A stretch of 64,000 nt of DNA, from assembly GCA_023376005.1 (NCBI GenBank), contig CM042145.1, positions 18,287,654-18,351,653 on the forward strand, read 5' to 3'. The position numbers and the translations under genes are program-made. Positions 35,841-46,699 of this stretch are shown in pieces. Each line of letters begins with the position of its first letter. Within the stretch, counting starts at the first letter, position 1. Source of the DNA: Doryteuthis pealeii. Its lineage: Eukaryota > Mollusca > Cephalopoda > Myopsida > Loliginidae. The notes beneath the pieces are model-generated. The model was not told where the DNA came from. It saw only the letters and a list, made by a program, of their open reading frames with translations, and did no database searches.

Positions 35841-36065
35841 AATCAATCATCATCAAATCATGCTGGCAGCACAGATTCCCATGACTCTCTCTCAAATCTC
35901 TCGTCCTATCAGTCATCGTTCTTGGTCCTCCTCATGGCATCCAGATCTGCACAGAGCTGATCAATGTTATGTTCTTGTCTGGTCGGCTAACACTTGTATG
36001 TCCACATGTAAGTGTCCACATGAGACATCACTTATTTCGCAAGCTGTGTCAGCATTCTTCTTCAT

Positions 36066-36155
36066 CTTACTTTATGGTTTGGCATGGTTAGGAGGGTAAG
36101 CTGACGTACAATCTGCTTTTTTTTGTGGGTACTGCTTCCAGGATTGTTTAAGAAG
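36066..36155. other. Fold point (short spacer) of the palindrome
   Basis: AGCATTCTTCTTCAT (left) pairs imperfectly with TTAAGAAGACATGCT (right) with about 90 unpaired bases between. The spacer itself continues the dispersed repeat seen at 9090-9470, so the sequence runs normally through the spacer and then turns back on itself. Confidence 0.85.
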
Positions 36156-38034
36156 ACATGCTGGACCACGCTGCAGAAATAAGTGATTTCTCAGTGGACA
36201 CTTACATGTGGAACAAGTGTTAGCCGACCAGCAAGAACATACATTGATCAGCTCTGTGCAATACTGGATCCATGAGGAGGACCAAGAACGATCTGATAGG
36301 GACGAGATGTGAGAGAGAGTCATGGGAATGCTGTGCTGCAGCATGATTTGATGATGATGTGATAAGGGTTGAGTGTTTCTGCAAACTACCATTCACATCA
36401 TACATAAACATGTTCATGCCATATACATACAACAATCCCTACACATTTCACATTGTAAACCCTTTTTCGCAAATTGTTTCGGTAAACTGACTTGTTTCTG
36501 TGACCCGCTTAATTGGTTCGAACATGTGGCTGTAACGCGCACAAGTTGCGTGAACACTGCATCCCTTTGACGCAATCTTTGGATCAATTGAAAATATTTC
36601 ACCAACGACACACAGAAAAGACCCACTCTTGATCTCTCCATAGCTGAACTTTTTTTTCCCCTCTATTTATGGCCTGTTAAGAAATTGACTTTTTCTTTTG
36701 TATTATTGTAAACTTGATCATTTGTTTCATCTATATTAATTGTTCTAATTCATTTGATCGTCTTCATTTTTTCCTTTATCGTTTACTGTTTCGTAAGACC
36801 ATCTTGGTTCAACTACAGTCAACTTATGCAGTCTAAAAAACAGAATAGTGAGCAAACAGTTCTTGCAATATTTTGGTAAACATAAAGCAACAATTTGGCA
36901 GCTTCAAATGCTTTTGCAAAGGTAACGAACCACAACTTAACTGTGAGCTCATCTGATACTCTCAAGTGCTACTCTCTGGATTTGCCACTTTGGCTTGGAG
37001 CACGTGTTACATAATTTATGAGCAGCTCATAAATTATGAACGTACCTGTAGTTAGAATTTTGAATAGGGTCCATTAGAATAACAGTGTCCATGGAAAATT
37101 ACCCACAGTTTATGAATGGTAATAACCTTTTGATTGACCCTTAAAAACGCGCTAATTACAGACATGTGAGAATAAGCTTTTAGTTTAGTCAGTCAGATGC
37201 ACACAGATTGTCGGAGCGGGTGGACCGTAGGTCAACTGCTCTGATTTGTTTTCACCGCAATGGAATCAAATGGGCAGGGTTGCGAATAAAGCTTGATCAA
37301 GAAACAAACAGTCTTGTTCTAATGTTAAAACAAAGCAATGTCCAGCCTGCACAAAGAAGAACGAGCCTTAAAAGAAGCCCAACAGATCAACAGAGAAAAT
37401 GCCGACGAGATAGGACCAGTAAACGCAGTAAGAAGAGAAGTTACAAGTAAGACTATCAACTATCATCTCTAATCTAACTAACAAAAATTAGTTATTCAAT
37501 GTTGTTAATTCAATTAGGATTTTTTTAAGTTTTAAAAACTTTAAACGAAAGACACGTTTTATATTAAAATACTTTTATTTAATCATAAGAGAAATGCAGA
37601 TATGTTTAATTTAATGAAAATAGTTTTTAATTACAAAATATTTTTTTATGTTTATTTAAATAAAAGGATGTTGGGACCAATAACCAATGAATAACTTTAT
37701 TTTTTTAAATTAAACTTGAAAACTATTTTAGTATAAAATGTGCCTTTGGGTTGTAAATATACATGACAAACTTTAAAAAAATTTTACAGTGAAATTCTAA
37801 TGCAAAAAAATCGTCTGTTGTTTGTAAACAAACAACCGGGAGTTTACGGTGAAAAGCAAAGGTGTTCCTTTCAAAACAGATCCCAGCTGGGGTGTTTATT
37901 GGTTACTTGTCCAATTGATCTACCAGGCCAAAACTCAATACAAACTACAATAGAATTACTGTAACCCAAAATAAACTCCTGACATATAAATCTCGAAAAG
38001 CATTGCTAGGATTGTGAGGTTATTGATGGTTCAA

Positions 38035-39160
38035 TAGTTGCTTAATTGTTTTGTTGGATCAAGAGACAGATTGGTCGCCCCCAGCTGGTTTCAAGGATGT
38101 CTGCAAGAATGATCTCAGGTGCTTTGGCATTGCACCTTCCAGCTAGTAAAATTTTGGCTCAGGATCACACTCGTGGCGACAGGCTCTCCGTAGAGGACTG
38201 TTCATGTCTGAAATCACCCTGACGCAACCATGAAGCCAAGAGGTCTAGAAAGAAAGCAGCGACAACAAAACACTGGCACATCAACATCTTCAGGGACAGC
38301 CTTCACATGTGACATCTGTGGTTGAGAATGTTTTTCTAACATTGGACTTTACAGTCACAGGAGGTGCTGTAACTTCAGGGCACAAAAACTATATTATAGT
38401 CTTCGAGACTGAAATGCCAATAATAAATATAAACCTTAGTATTGACAACTTTATCAAATTCTGGTAATTAGCTGATTTTTGTGATTAAATTGGCTAATTA
38501 CCAAACAAGGTTGACATGCTGTAAAATCCAGCCACATAACAGTGCTTTTTAGGTTGGGTTGGATTTTATGGCATGTCAAACCTTGCTGGGTAATTTTATG
38601 CTGAAATGCTTTGTTTAATTCATTTTTGATGGGTATTCAAAGCTTCTTTTTTTTTAAATTCATTTTTTTCTGGGACCCTAACAGTACTACCACTCCGGTT
38701 AGAGTGGACCTGGGAGTAATGACAATAATGGGGTACTCCAAACTCCCAGAGCTCTAGAATTGGAAATTCACCATTAGATGCAGTTTAATGTCATACCCAG
38801 GACACTAAAATCCTCAGCACCACCTTCTAGTACATATAAGATAAAAAAAAAAGTTAAGGGTTTGCCAAAAGAGCAATAAGGTCAGGACAATCATATAGGT
38901 GCTAGGGCTTTATATGACCAGCTGACTGATCAGAGGGGGGTGCTTTCTGACTGTCCGTCTAGCCTAAGTAAAGATCAAAGTGGATTGTTGCATTCATGGA
39001 CTGGCTTAGCCACCAGGATTCCATCATTAAGCATCATGGGTCGCCACTCATAGCCAACAGGTGGTCTGTTAGGGGGATTTTTACCCGTGTCAGGGGTGCA
39101 GTTGGCGTATTCTACAGCCTCAGCCGACAGGGCAGCCTTTTTAGGCATCTACAAAAGAGG
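38035..39160 (+). pseudogene. LINE 3' end (right arm)
   Basis: Mirror of 33060-34150. The coding remnant GATCAAGAGACAGATTGG... TTTCAAGGATGTCTGC matches the left-arm ORF2 C-terminus but is frameshifted, followed by the same ~850-base tail. It cannot encode an active product. Confidence 0.7.
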
Positions 39161-40089
39161 ATGTATTTGTTCATAGGTACATTAAAGGTTACATAAATCT
39201 ATTATTATACTAAAGCTGAGTTAATCAACTTTTGTTTCCTAAAGGCTTTTTCACTGTTTAGTTTAATGACACAAAAATTATACTAAATTATTCCTTACTT
39301 TTAGGATTGAAATATGTTGGAAAAAAATTCTGTTTTAATTGGTTCTAATTAGTTGTAATTTTCAATTAAGTCAAAAACCGACCAATCTCTTACTTTACTC
39401 TTTGTCTATCTCTTTCTCCCCCTCTATGTATTTCTTGACTACCTCCTTGTTATATAATGTTAGTTTCTCTGGAGAGGAGAGAGAGAGAGAAACGGGAGAA
39501 TTTGAAATGTATTTCTATGGTAAATTTCTCAACCAGCAACCCGTAGCCTAAATGAGGTCAAATATTCCCTTTTGTAGAAAGCTTACAAAATGATTTTAAG
39601 GTTTCGTCCAGCCGTATTTATTTTTAAAAAGATGTTATTCGCTTTGCTAACTCTCTTTTCCCTATTCTCAATTATCTACCCAAAGCAACGTTTTGTCTCG
39701 TATTTAGGATATCAGATAATAGCAATGTTTTTTTCCAAGTCTATACACAAGAAAATTTGAGACTTTCTCAAATATCTACTAAAAATCAACAACAAAATTG
39801 AAGTGGGTGGGTGACAATTTTACCTTTTTTCTGGATGATTTGACATGGAATTACCCATCTGCTATTTAGTAATAATGGATATGCAAGACTAGCTTGCTAA
39901 CCATTATACCATGATGGGAATGCCTTAGGATAGGTTTCATTTATTTCCTATGAACACTACTTTATGAAAATTGATACATGTAGTAGGGTGGAGGACCCAT
40001 ATCATAGATGGGGTGGTGTATATAGGATTGGGGTGGAGAGCATGAGACCCTAGGAAAATCGAGAGGTTTGTAAGTACAAAAATAAACCT

Positions 40090-40640
40090 TGTGAAAAATG
40101 GAAATCATAACAAAAATATTTCAGTATTATTTGGACAATTGTCCTCATCTTCATTGTTATCTGTACAATGTTTCGGCCAATGTGCCCTCTGGCCTTCTTC
40201 AGGTATTTCTTGTCGGACTCAGGAACCTTGTTGTCGTAATCAGGAGCCATCACAGAACTTTGAACCTAACCCTTTATTAAGTCCATGGGGGTATCCTGTT
40301 CTCATTCCACTAACCATAGCTGGAGTAGTGTTAAGCTGTGTTAATTATTATTCTATGTTACTGCTGCCCCTGACCAGGATTGAACCTGCAGTCTAGAGAT
40401 AACTGTTGCTTGGAACTGTCTTGACCTAACTCCTTTATCCACTAGGCTATGTGTCCCGATTATGACAAGAAGGTTCCCGAGTCCAAGAAGGTTCCCCAGT
40501 CTGACAAGAAATACCTGAAGAAGGAAGGAGGGCACATCGGCCGAAACATTGTACAATGAAGATGAGGACAATAGTCCGAATAATGCAAATAATACTAATT
40601 ATCAAGCCTCATCTAAAAAATTCAGAGAAAAAAATATTTC
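40090..40640. repeat. Inverted pair of dispersed repeats (right arm)
   Basis: CTGTACAATGTTTCGGCCAATG at about 40160 and CATCGGCCGAAACATTGTAC at about 40535 are inverted copies, each next to TTCTTCAGGTATTTCTTGTC or its complement. The enclosed segment carries a tRNA-like stretch (ACTAGGCTATGTGTCCC). It may be a composite or fold-back element. Confidence 0.65.
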
Positions 40641-40843
40641 AGTACAAAAATAAACGGCAGGTTTGCTTTATAATCCGAATAGGCTATTTAGCCGGTTCTA
40701 AACGCTAGCATCCAGGCATTTCATGTTTAACGTCTTTCCTTATAAAAGGTAATGTAAACACCTTTTTACATGCTTTGTGTTTGGAACGGAAAAAATTATA
40801 TTACGTTTTCATAAATATCAACAAGAATTCATGGTTAGGGTTA

Positions 40844-41098
40844 GGGGCTGGCGCTTCAGGATCCTTTAAACTTGGTACCGCTTCCAAACCCGAAAAGAAG
40901 GTCAAGAAAGTAAAGAAGCCTGCTGCTAAACCCAAGAAAGCAGTCAAGAAGGCTACACCAAAGAAGGCTGCTGCTAAACCCAAGAAGGCTACCCCTAAAA
41001 AGGCTGCCAAGCCCAAGAAAGCTACCCCTAAAAAGGCTGCTAAACCAAAAAAGCCAGCCACCAAGAAGGCCACTAAGCCAAAGAAGGCCAAAAAATAA
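40844..41098 (+). pseudogene. 5'-truncated linker histone H1 (C-terminal domain only)
   Basis: The frame GAGASGSFKLG matches the end of the H1 globular domain (GxGASGSFKL). It continues into a basic tail with repeated KKATPKKAA, KPKKATPKKAAKPKK and PATKKATKPKKAKK, then TAA at 41096-41098. Linker histone tails bind linker DNA and compact chromatin. The first part of the globular domain and the N-terminus are absent: immediately upstream the homology stops at TTAGGGTTAGGGG, and no in-frame ATG precedes the homologous part. The 3' end is authentic, since a histone stem-loop follows 36 bases after the stop. The open tail suggests a recent truncation or an assembly break. A TATAAAAGG box upstream at about 40740 is not positioned for a complete H1 gene. 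Confidence 0.8.
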
Positions 41099-41133
41099 AT
41101 TTAACAAGACAAATTTTTTAATCGCTTGTAAAC

Positions 41134-41149
41134 GGCCCTTTTAAGGGCC
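41134..41149 (+). promoter_or_regulatory. Replication-dependent histone mRNA 3' stem-loop
   Basis: GGCCCTTTTAAGGGCC forms a six-base-pair stem with a four-base TTTA loop, followed by A and a short spacer to GAAAG (41164-41168), a purine-rich match to the histone downstream element that pairs with U7 snRNA. This is the metazoan signal for cleavage of non-polyadenylated histone mRNAs, and it lies 36 bases after the H1 stop codon. Confidence 0.9.
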
Positions 41150-41169
41150 ATCCACAATATGTTGAAAGT

Positions 41170-43580
41170 CCCTCTATTGGCTCCTATATGGGTTTATAAC
41201 AGGATTTTAAAAGGTCCTCAAGTTCTTTTCGACTAAAATCTAGTCCTGTAGTTTGTTCACTCCTCTGGGTCATAAGGTAACTTTTTCTTTTCTTTTTTCT
41301 TAAATTTTTAATCAAGACCTCCAAATACAAATTTGGCACTTTGGGTTAGAATTTTATGTTTTAACAATTGATAGTGGAGAATGCCATTTTTCCACTTTGG
41401 AAAAAATTAATGAGTCAAATTTACCTTTATCATTTCTTTTAATTTAAAAAAAAAAGTTTGTAATAATTCACATGTTTGGTCACAAAATCCTTAATGGTAT
41501 CTATGTTTTTCATTTTGAATTTTTTGTGTATCTTTATCCTTCACAAAATATAAATATAAATAAAATTTTGTATTAAATCTGTTGTTATTTTTAACATTAA
41601 TTGCATTCATAATTAAAATATTTACAGCGACTGTAAAATAAGCATAAAAGTAGGTTTGTCTATTTTTACGAGGACCGGCTAAATAAGCCTAAAAGCAGGT
41701 TTGTCTATTTGGCTGGAACCGGCTAAGTGGACTCTTCCTTTATAATCAATAGGTACCACCAAAATAGGTCACGCGATCAGTTTAGGCCATATTGAAGGAA
41801 GAAAAGTAAATATTCTTAGACTTTTTTTTTTTTAAATCTCGCAAAAAAGAAATAATGAATATAAAGAGTTGTTACAAAGAAAAACTGTTAATTTAAATAT
41901 CAAATTATCCAATTGGGGAAAAATTACTCATCTTTATCTTGAAAAACAAGTAAAACAGTCCGTTTTTTTTACAATACGGTCAATTTCTTTATTGATATTT
42001 TTTATCAGGATTCTGTATTCATGGTTCTTTTACTAAAAAGCTCTTGCATTGAGACTTATAAAAAATCTTCTGATATAATTATTCAGACTCTTATCTTTAT
42101 AGAAAAAAGTAAAAATCGTTTTTTGTCGGTTCATTTTTTCATATTTCATAAAATAAAATAGTAGACCTCGTAAAAAAAAAAAAAAAATGTTTCTCCTAAG
42201 ATATTTTAGTAAAAAACTATTTCAGACATATTTTCATCAAAAGGTAAGTAATTATGGAGATTTTTGTGAAAATCGGACGATTAATTGATTTTTCATAGAA
42301 TTTTTAAAAAAGCCTCTAGTCATAACTTGTTTTTGGCTACGTTAAATTTCAATTGATTTAACTGTACAAAAATGTAAACATTGTTTTTCGTTTATAATTT
42401 TCATTATTTCTGTAAGCTGAAATTTTTTTTTTCAAAATCATCGGAAGTTTTTTTTTTAATATTTCTTCTTTCGAATAGACAAAATTTTTTCAAGATATTA
42501 ACATTTATGCAAGTTTTATTGTGTTAAATATAGGGGGGGGGGTAAATTTCACAGGGAAAATTGGTGGTACCTAAAAGAAAACAATTACGAAGAAAAGCAA
42601 CATGAGAAGTCTGAACAATTTCTTGAAAAATCAATAAACAATTTTTTTTATTTCATTTAAGATAGAATTTAGAAAAAATAGACAGGAGTGTCAGGTTGTG
42701 TAACAACTTTGAAAGATGCAGAAATGGGCTGGACTGGATATGTGGAATTGAAACAAAAAAAAAACAAAAAAAAAAAAAAAAAAAAAAAACAAGAAAAAAA
42801 TGGTAAAAGTCTCAACACAAATTTTATGAAAATTTTACATCATTGGAAAGAGTATCTTCAAAGATTTCAAAAACTTGGAATGGCGCACGAATCCTTAACT
42901 TTAACACTGCAATGATATTAAGCACCATTAATTCACCAAGTAAACCCAAAGTTAACCCTTAAAATGTCAAATATAAGTATTTAATTAAAGATATGTAGAC
43001 ACAGTCGTAAATCCTAAAACTTTTTAGGTAAGCATGTAAAACACGAGATCAACTTACAAATAGGAAAAAAAGAAAGAAAAGAATTTTTCGGAACATGTCG
43101 GTGAAGCAGGGTATTACTGGTGAATTGTGTGTACTAAAGTTCCTCTATTTGACTAGAAAATTTCGCTGGTAACTTTTGCATACGTATAATAAATTTTTAA
43201 AGAACGGGTTTTTGTGTTGCGAATTTCTAATGGCAATTGTTGTTTTTTTTTAAATTTAATTTAATTTTTTAGATTAAGATTAGACATTAATATCCGCACT
43301 AAACAATTAGGGCACAGAAAACTTTTGCACACACGATTTGTAATTAAACAATAAAGTAGGAATAGTCTCCCCTATTTTACCGACATAATGCGAAAAATTA
43401 CACACACACCCCCAAAAAAAAGAAAAAAAAAAAGAAAAAACACTTTAGTAAACACTCTTTACAATGATAAAAAAATGTTCAATAAATTCAGTGATGGTTT
43501 GGGGCTAGGATTGTGAATTTAATTTTTAAATTTTCCTTTTTGATTTAAAAAAAAAAAAAAAAAAAAAAAAGGAAAAGAAA
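41170..43580. other. AT-rich intergenic sequence (right arm)
   Basis: Space between the convergent H1 fragment and UFSP2. Long A/T homopolymers, including A-runs at 42765-42790 and 43550-43571. No supported frame. Confidence 0.6.
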
Positions 43581-43584
43581 GATT

Positions 43585-45532
43585 TCACATTTCATTTGGT
43601 CTCTGTGGCAAGCACAAATTATAATGGGCATTCTTATCCCAAAAATTTGGTCCCTTCCAACCACACCATCCATTGTCTTGGATATATTTCAAATCTTCCC
43701 CACCTGTATAATGGGGATCAAGGATGAGAAATTTAATATCTCCAGTTACTTCGTTGTAGTCGACGCCGAGTATTGTGTGGGGCGAGGACACCTCCACCGA
43801 TCATCACAGGGGTTCCCTGAACATCAAAATGCATAGATAGTTCCCGACCCGAGATGACAATTCTGCTCCAGAGGAAGCACTCAAACCCGACACTGCACAC
43901 CTAATAAATGGTCTAAACAATAGCCGACTTCAAATGAGCCTATCCACTGACGACTACCCGCAAATGATGCTGGTTTATCTTCCATATCAACAAGAGCTTG
44001 TTGAATTTCTCTGTGAGACGGCACGGGTACCTCGGTGTAACCCTGCAAACGAAACCACGACACGATAGTCTGTAGCGAACGATATGCACATCCCCATTTG
44101 TTATCGTCAAAAATTATCCTGCATGTAATGATGATAAGCGTATTTGCCCTGAACAAGATGTGGTGTACCACCTTTAACCCCTGAAGAAAGACCAATATGA
44201 GGGTTAATCAAGTAACCGCCCAGGGCCGCTATGTCCTCTTGAAAAACAACAGCATTCCCTTTACGGAAAACGGGTGAAGTAAGGGTAGACGAAATAAGTG
44301 ATGAAGATTTTTTCTTTGATATTCCAATAAACTTTCGTCGAGTTTATCTGGGTACGTTATCGACACAAATAAGGTAGATCCTGGTAGTTCGATGTGGTGA
44401 AACTTTGGTAAGAGAAAGTTCGATCCTTGTCCGTGTTCAGTGATACAACATTCAGCTGCTTGAATCTGACGACAGACAGCCGTGGCTAAGGTCGGGGCCA
44501 GTTGTGATAAAGGATAAGTGTTCGGTACTACGGTTAATACATCTAACTGCAAGGGTATACACACCTGACGAAAATCATCCTGTCGTTGGTGTATTAGGGG
44601 TGCACATGAGGGAGTTTGTTTGGTTTTAGTGTCACCCGAGATCGACATAAACATATCCAGGAAGATAGCTGGTTGTAGTACTCCTGATAAAACCGGTGCT
44701 TTCTTCTTCTTTTGTGACGTGGCCTTGCTGATATAACTAGTATCAACATCACTCGTTTCGATATATTTGTACAAATCTCCACATGTATCATCCGGACTGT
44801 ATACTTGCTGGTATCGTTGCTGAGTTGGGGGCGATGGGGGTCGGTCACCATTTTCAGTGGCATCGTTATTGACCTCTTCTTCTGACGGTTCTTCTGTTTT
44901 TGTAGAATTCGATTGCTCGTTGAAGAACAATATAGAACTATTTTTAATATGGAAAACAGTCAACGGTGAGCTTATTACTTTGCATAGTTCTTCCACTTCG
45001 GTTTTGATCTTCTTGATCAGCTTATCCGACTTGGGCTCGTATTTGAATCTCAGCGGTACCTGACTTTTCAATCTGAAACGAACATGTCCATCCAAAAAGG
45101 ATCCACCATCATCATCGACAACAGCTGTCCACTGTACATTACTGATGTCCAGGTCGTTTCCGCTGTCACAAGACACAAAAAGCAACATAGTAGAGCTATG
45201 TGGGTGTTCTTTCGTATAGTTAAACACTACAAAGCGGTCAGTCTTCAAGAATTTCATTAGAGCCTCAACAGTGGGGCGAATCGGATCATCTCCGTTTTGG
45301 CCACTAGAGGCGGCAAGTCGGTATAAACCCAAAACGTTCAGGCCACCCGGCAAAAGATTATGAACTTTTATGGCATCTTCTTGAACTCTTTCACACGATC
45401 GTGTACAAGACCAAACGGTCATTGATTGTCCATTATCTTCTCCAACTAATAACCCTATCCCATCAGTTTGTAGGGCTTCGCCATCGATTCCAAAACAGAC
45501 TGTCGGACAAGCACATCTCGCACCACGGCCAT
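43585..45532 (-). CDS. UFSP2: Ufm1-specific protease 2, apparently intronless, with a few frameshifts
   Basis: UFSP2 is a cysteine protease that matures the ubiquitin-like modifier UFM1 and removes it from targets at the ER. The likely start is ATG at 45532 in a good Kozak context (CCAAGATGGCC), reading [18 protein letters not shown]. One indel later comes a 397-codon frame (45422-44229) with the N-terminal domain and an acidic linker, ending near the segment before RPY-type motifs. The C-terminal peptidase follows in shifted frames: [14 protein letters not shown] (catalytic Cys codon 44088-44090), [21 protein letters not shown], then [12 protein letters not shown] (Asp 43717-43719, His 43711-43713) and [10 protein letters not shown]...YNLCLPQRP before TGA (43585-43587). 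About 649 codons in total, longer than vertebrate UFSP2 (~470) but near insect and nematode lengths. The frameshifts are single-base and look like sequence errors. No intron is visible; without a poly(A) tail after the stop, a retrocopy is not proven. Confidence 0.9.
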
Positions 45533-46010
45533 CTTGGCAGCTGCTACTTTATTTTGACGAGAAAACAACCAGAGTGGTCTCCCTTGATTTGACGACAGCA
45601 TTATGTGACGTCATTGGTTGCTATTGCTGGTCACTCAGGATGCAACCACTTGCCAAACAACGAAATAAGGGCGAAAATCGAAAAAGAATGTGTCAGAATG
45701 TGTCAGATATTAATAGCTTTAATCAAAGTACAAATTATGCACATTTTACAATTAACAAAAGATATCGGACATAGAAACAGGTTAAAAATATCCTCATTAT
45801 TTTGCGAAAAATACACCCGGCTGAATTTTTTCCCCCTAGCCTAGTTTAAAAAAAAAAATACAATTTTGATTGTAAATTTTTTTTAATCCATTATTTTCTT
45901 GGGGACCGGAGTCTATTTTTATTATTAATAAATTTATTTATTGGTTATACAAATAAGTCAACGTTCATGACGTCACCATTCTTTACAACCCATCCTGTTA
46001 ACACCCTATC
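45533..46010. other. UFSP2 upstream region
   Basis: Sequence 5' of the UFSP2 start on the minus strand. It contains a CG-bearing stretch (ATGTGACGTCATTGG at about 45601-45616, a CRE/ATF-like TGACGTCA followed by an inverted CCAAT box) about 75 bases before the start codon, which would suit a housekeeping promoter. Elements further out are AT-rich. Confidence 0.5.
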
Positions 46011-46012
46011 AT

Positions 46013-46013
<1 letters not shown>

Positions 46014-46044
<31 letters not shown>
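46014..46044. repeat. (TCTA)n microsatellite
   Basis: About seven to eight tandem TCTA units. The left arm lacks the run at the matching place (near 25960-25985), one of the few clear arm differences that is not a simple one-base indel. Confidence 0.9.
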
Positions 46045-46699
46045 CCAACGCCATACCGTGGTGTAATGGTTAACAAGCTGATCTTGAGCATCACCTGCTC
46101 GTGTCCTTGTAGCAAGAAACTACGCCAAAATAATATCTTAATATCAATTATTATCACTATTTCTATTTCATTTTATTTATTTATTTATTTAATTTTTTCA
46201 AAATTAAATTTCTTGGAGCTATTTTTGTATTTTCTTTTCTTTACCGTGTATGATGAAATAAAAATATTTATTTAAAAAAATTAAACACACACAAACACAC
46301 ACACGAGTGCGCGTATCTAAATCAACAAGTCATTTACAAATCGAATCGTTGAAATGAAAAGAAAAAAAAAAGATATTTCTACTATTTTGTCAATTTTCAA
46401 ATTCTCCTTTGTTTTTATGTGTCTATGTAAAAAAAAATTATCTTCACATGAGTTAGTTCACAGTACCTAAAGTCTTTTCTTAGAAAAAAATTACTACTTT
46501 AACAGGGAAAAACAAAGTTTGTGTGATAAAATAAATAAATAAATTATTTATTATAAATAAATAAATAAAAACAATCCAGTCGAAATAATGAAATTACTCC
46601 ACATGTAAAAAAAACAAAAAAAACAATGGAAAATACACCAAACTTTTTTCTAAGATTATAGTTTTAATCCTAACTAGTTTTATTAGCAAACGACCTCAC

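Larger units (their letters stand above)
25306..36065. repeat. Left arm of a ~21-kb inverted repeat (noisier arm)
   Basis: The whole arm is the reverse complement of 36156-46690 in continuous order: UFSP2 at 26547-28612 against 45532-43585, the H1 fragment at about 31.1-31.3 against 40.8-41.1 kb, and LINE ends at 33.1-34.2 against 38.0-39.2 kb. Paired coordinates sum to about 72.1-72.2 kb throughout, so no large rearrangement separates the arms. Differences are dense small indels and substitutions; in UFSP2 the damage is heavier here than in the right arm. Confidence 0.95.
36156..46690. repeat. Right arm of the inverted repeat (cleaner arm)
   Basis: Reverse complement of 25306-36065. UFSP2 retains a 397-codon open frame here and the H1 tail is fully open, so this arm is the better version of the sequence. 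Similarity is lost near 46690 because the opposite arm reaches the N gap, not because of a visible biological boundary. Confidence 0.95.

Noticed and set aside
40801..41107. Minus-strand frames of 96 and 83 codons opposite the H1 tail
   Set aside because: Antisense shadows of the Lys/Ala/Pro-rich codons, giving implausible Leu/Phe/Gly repeats.
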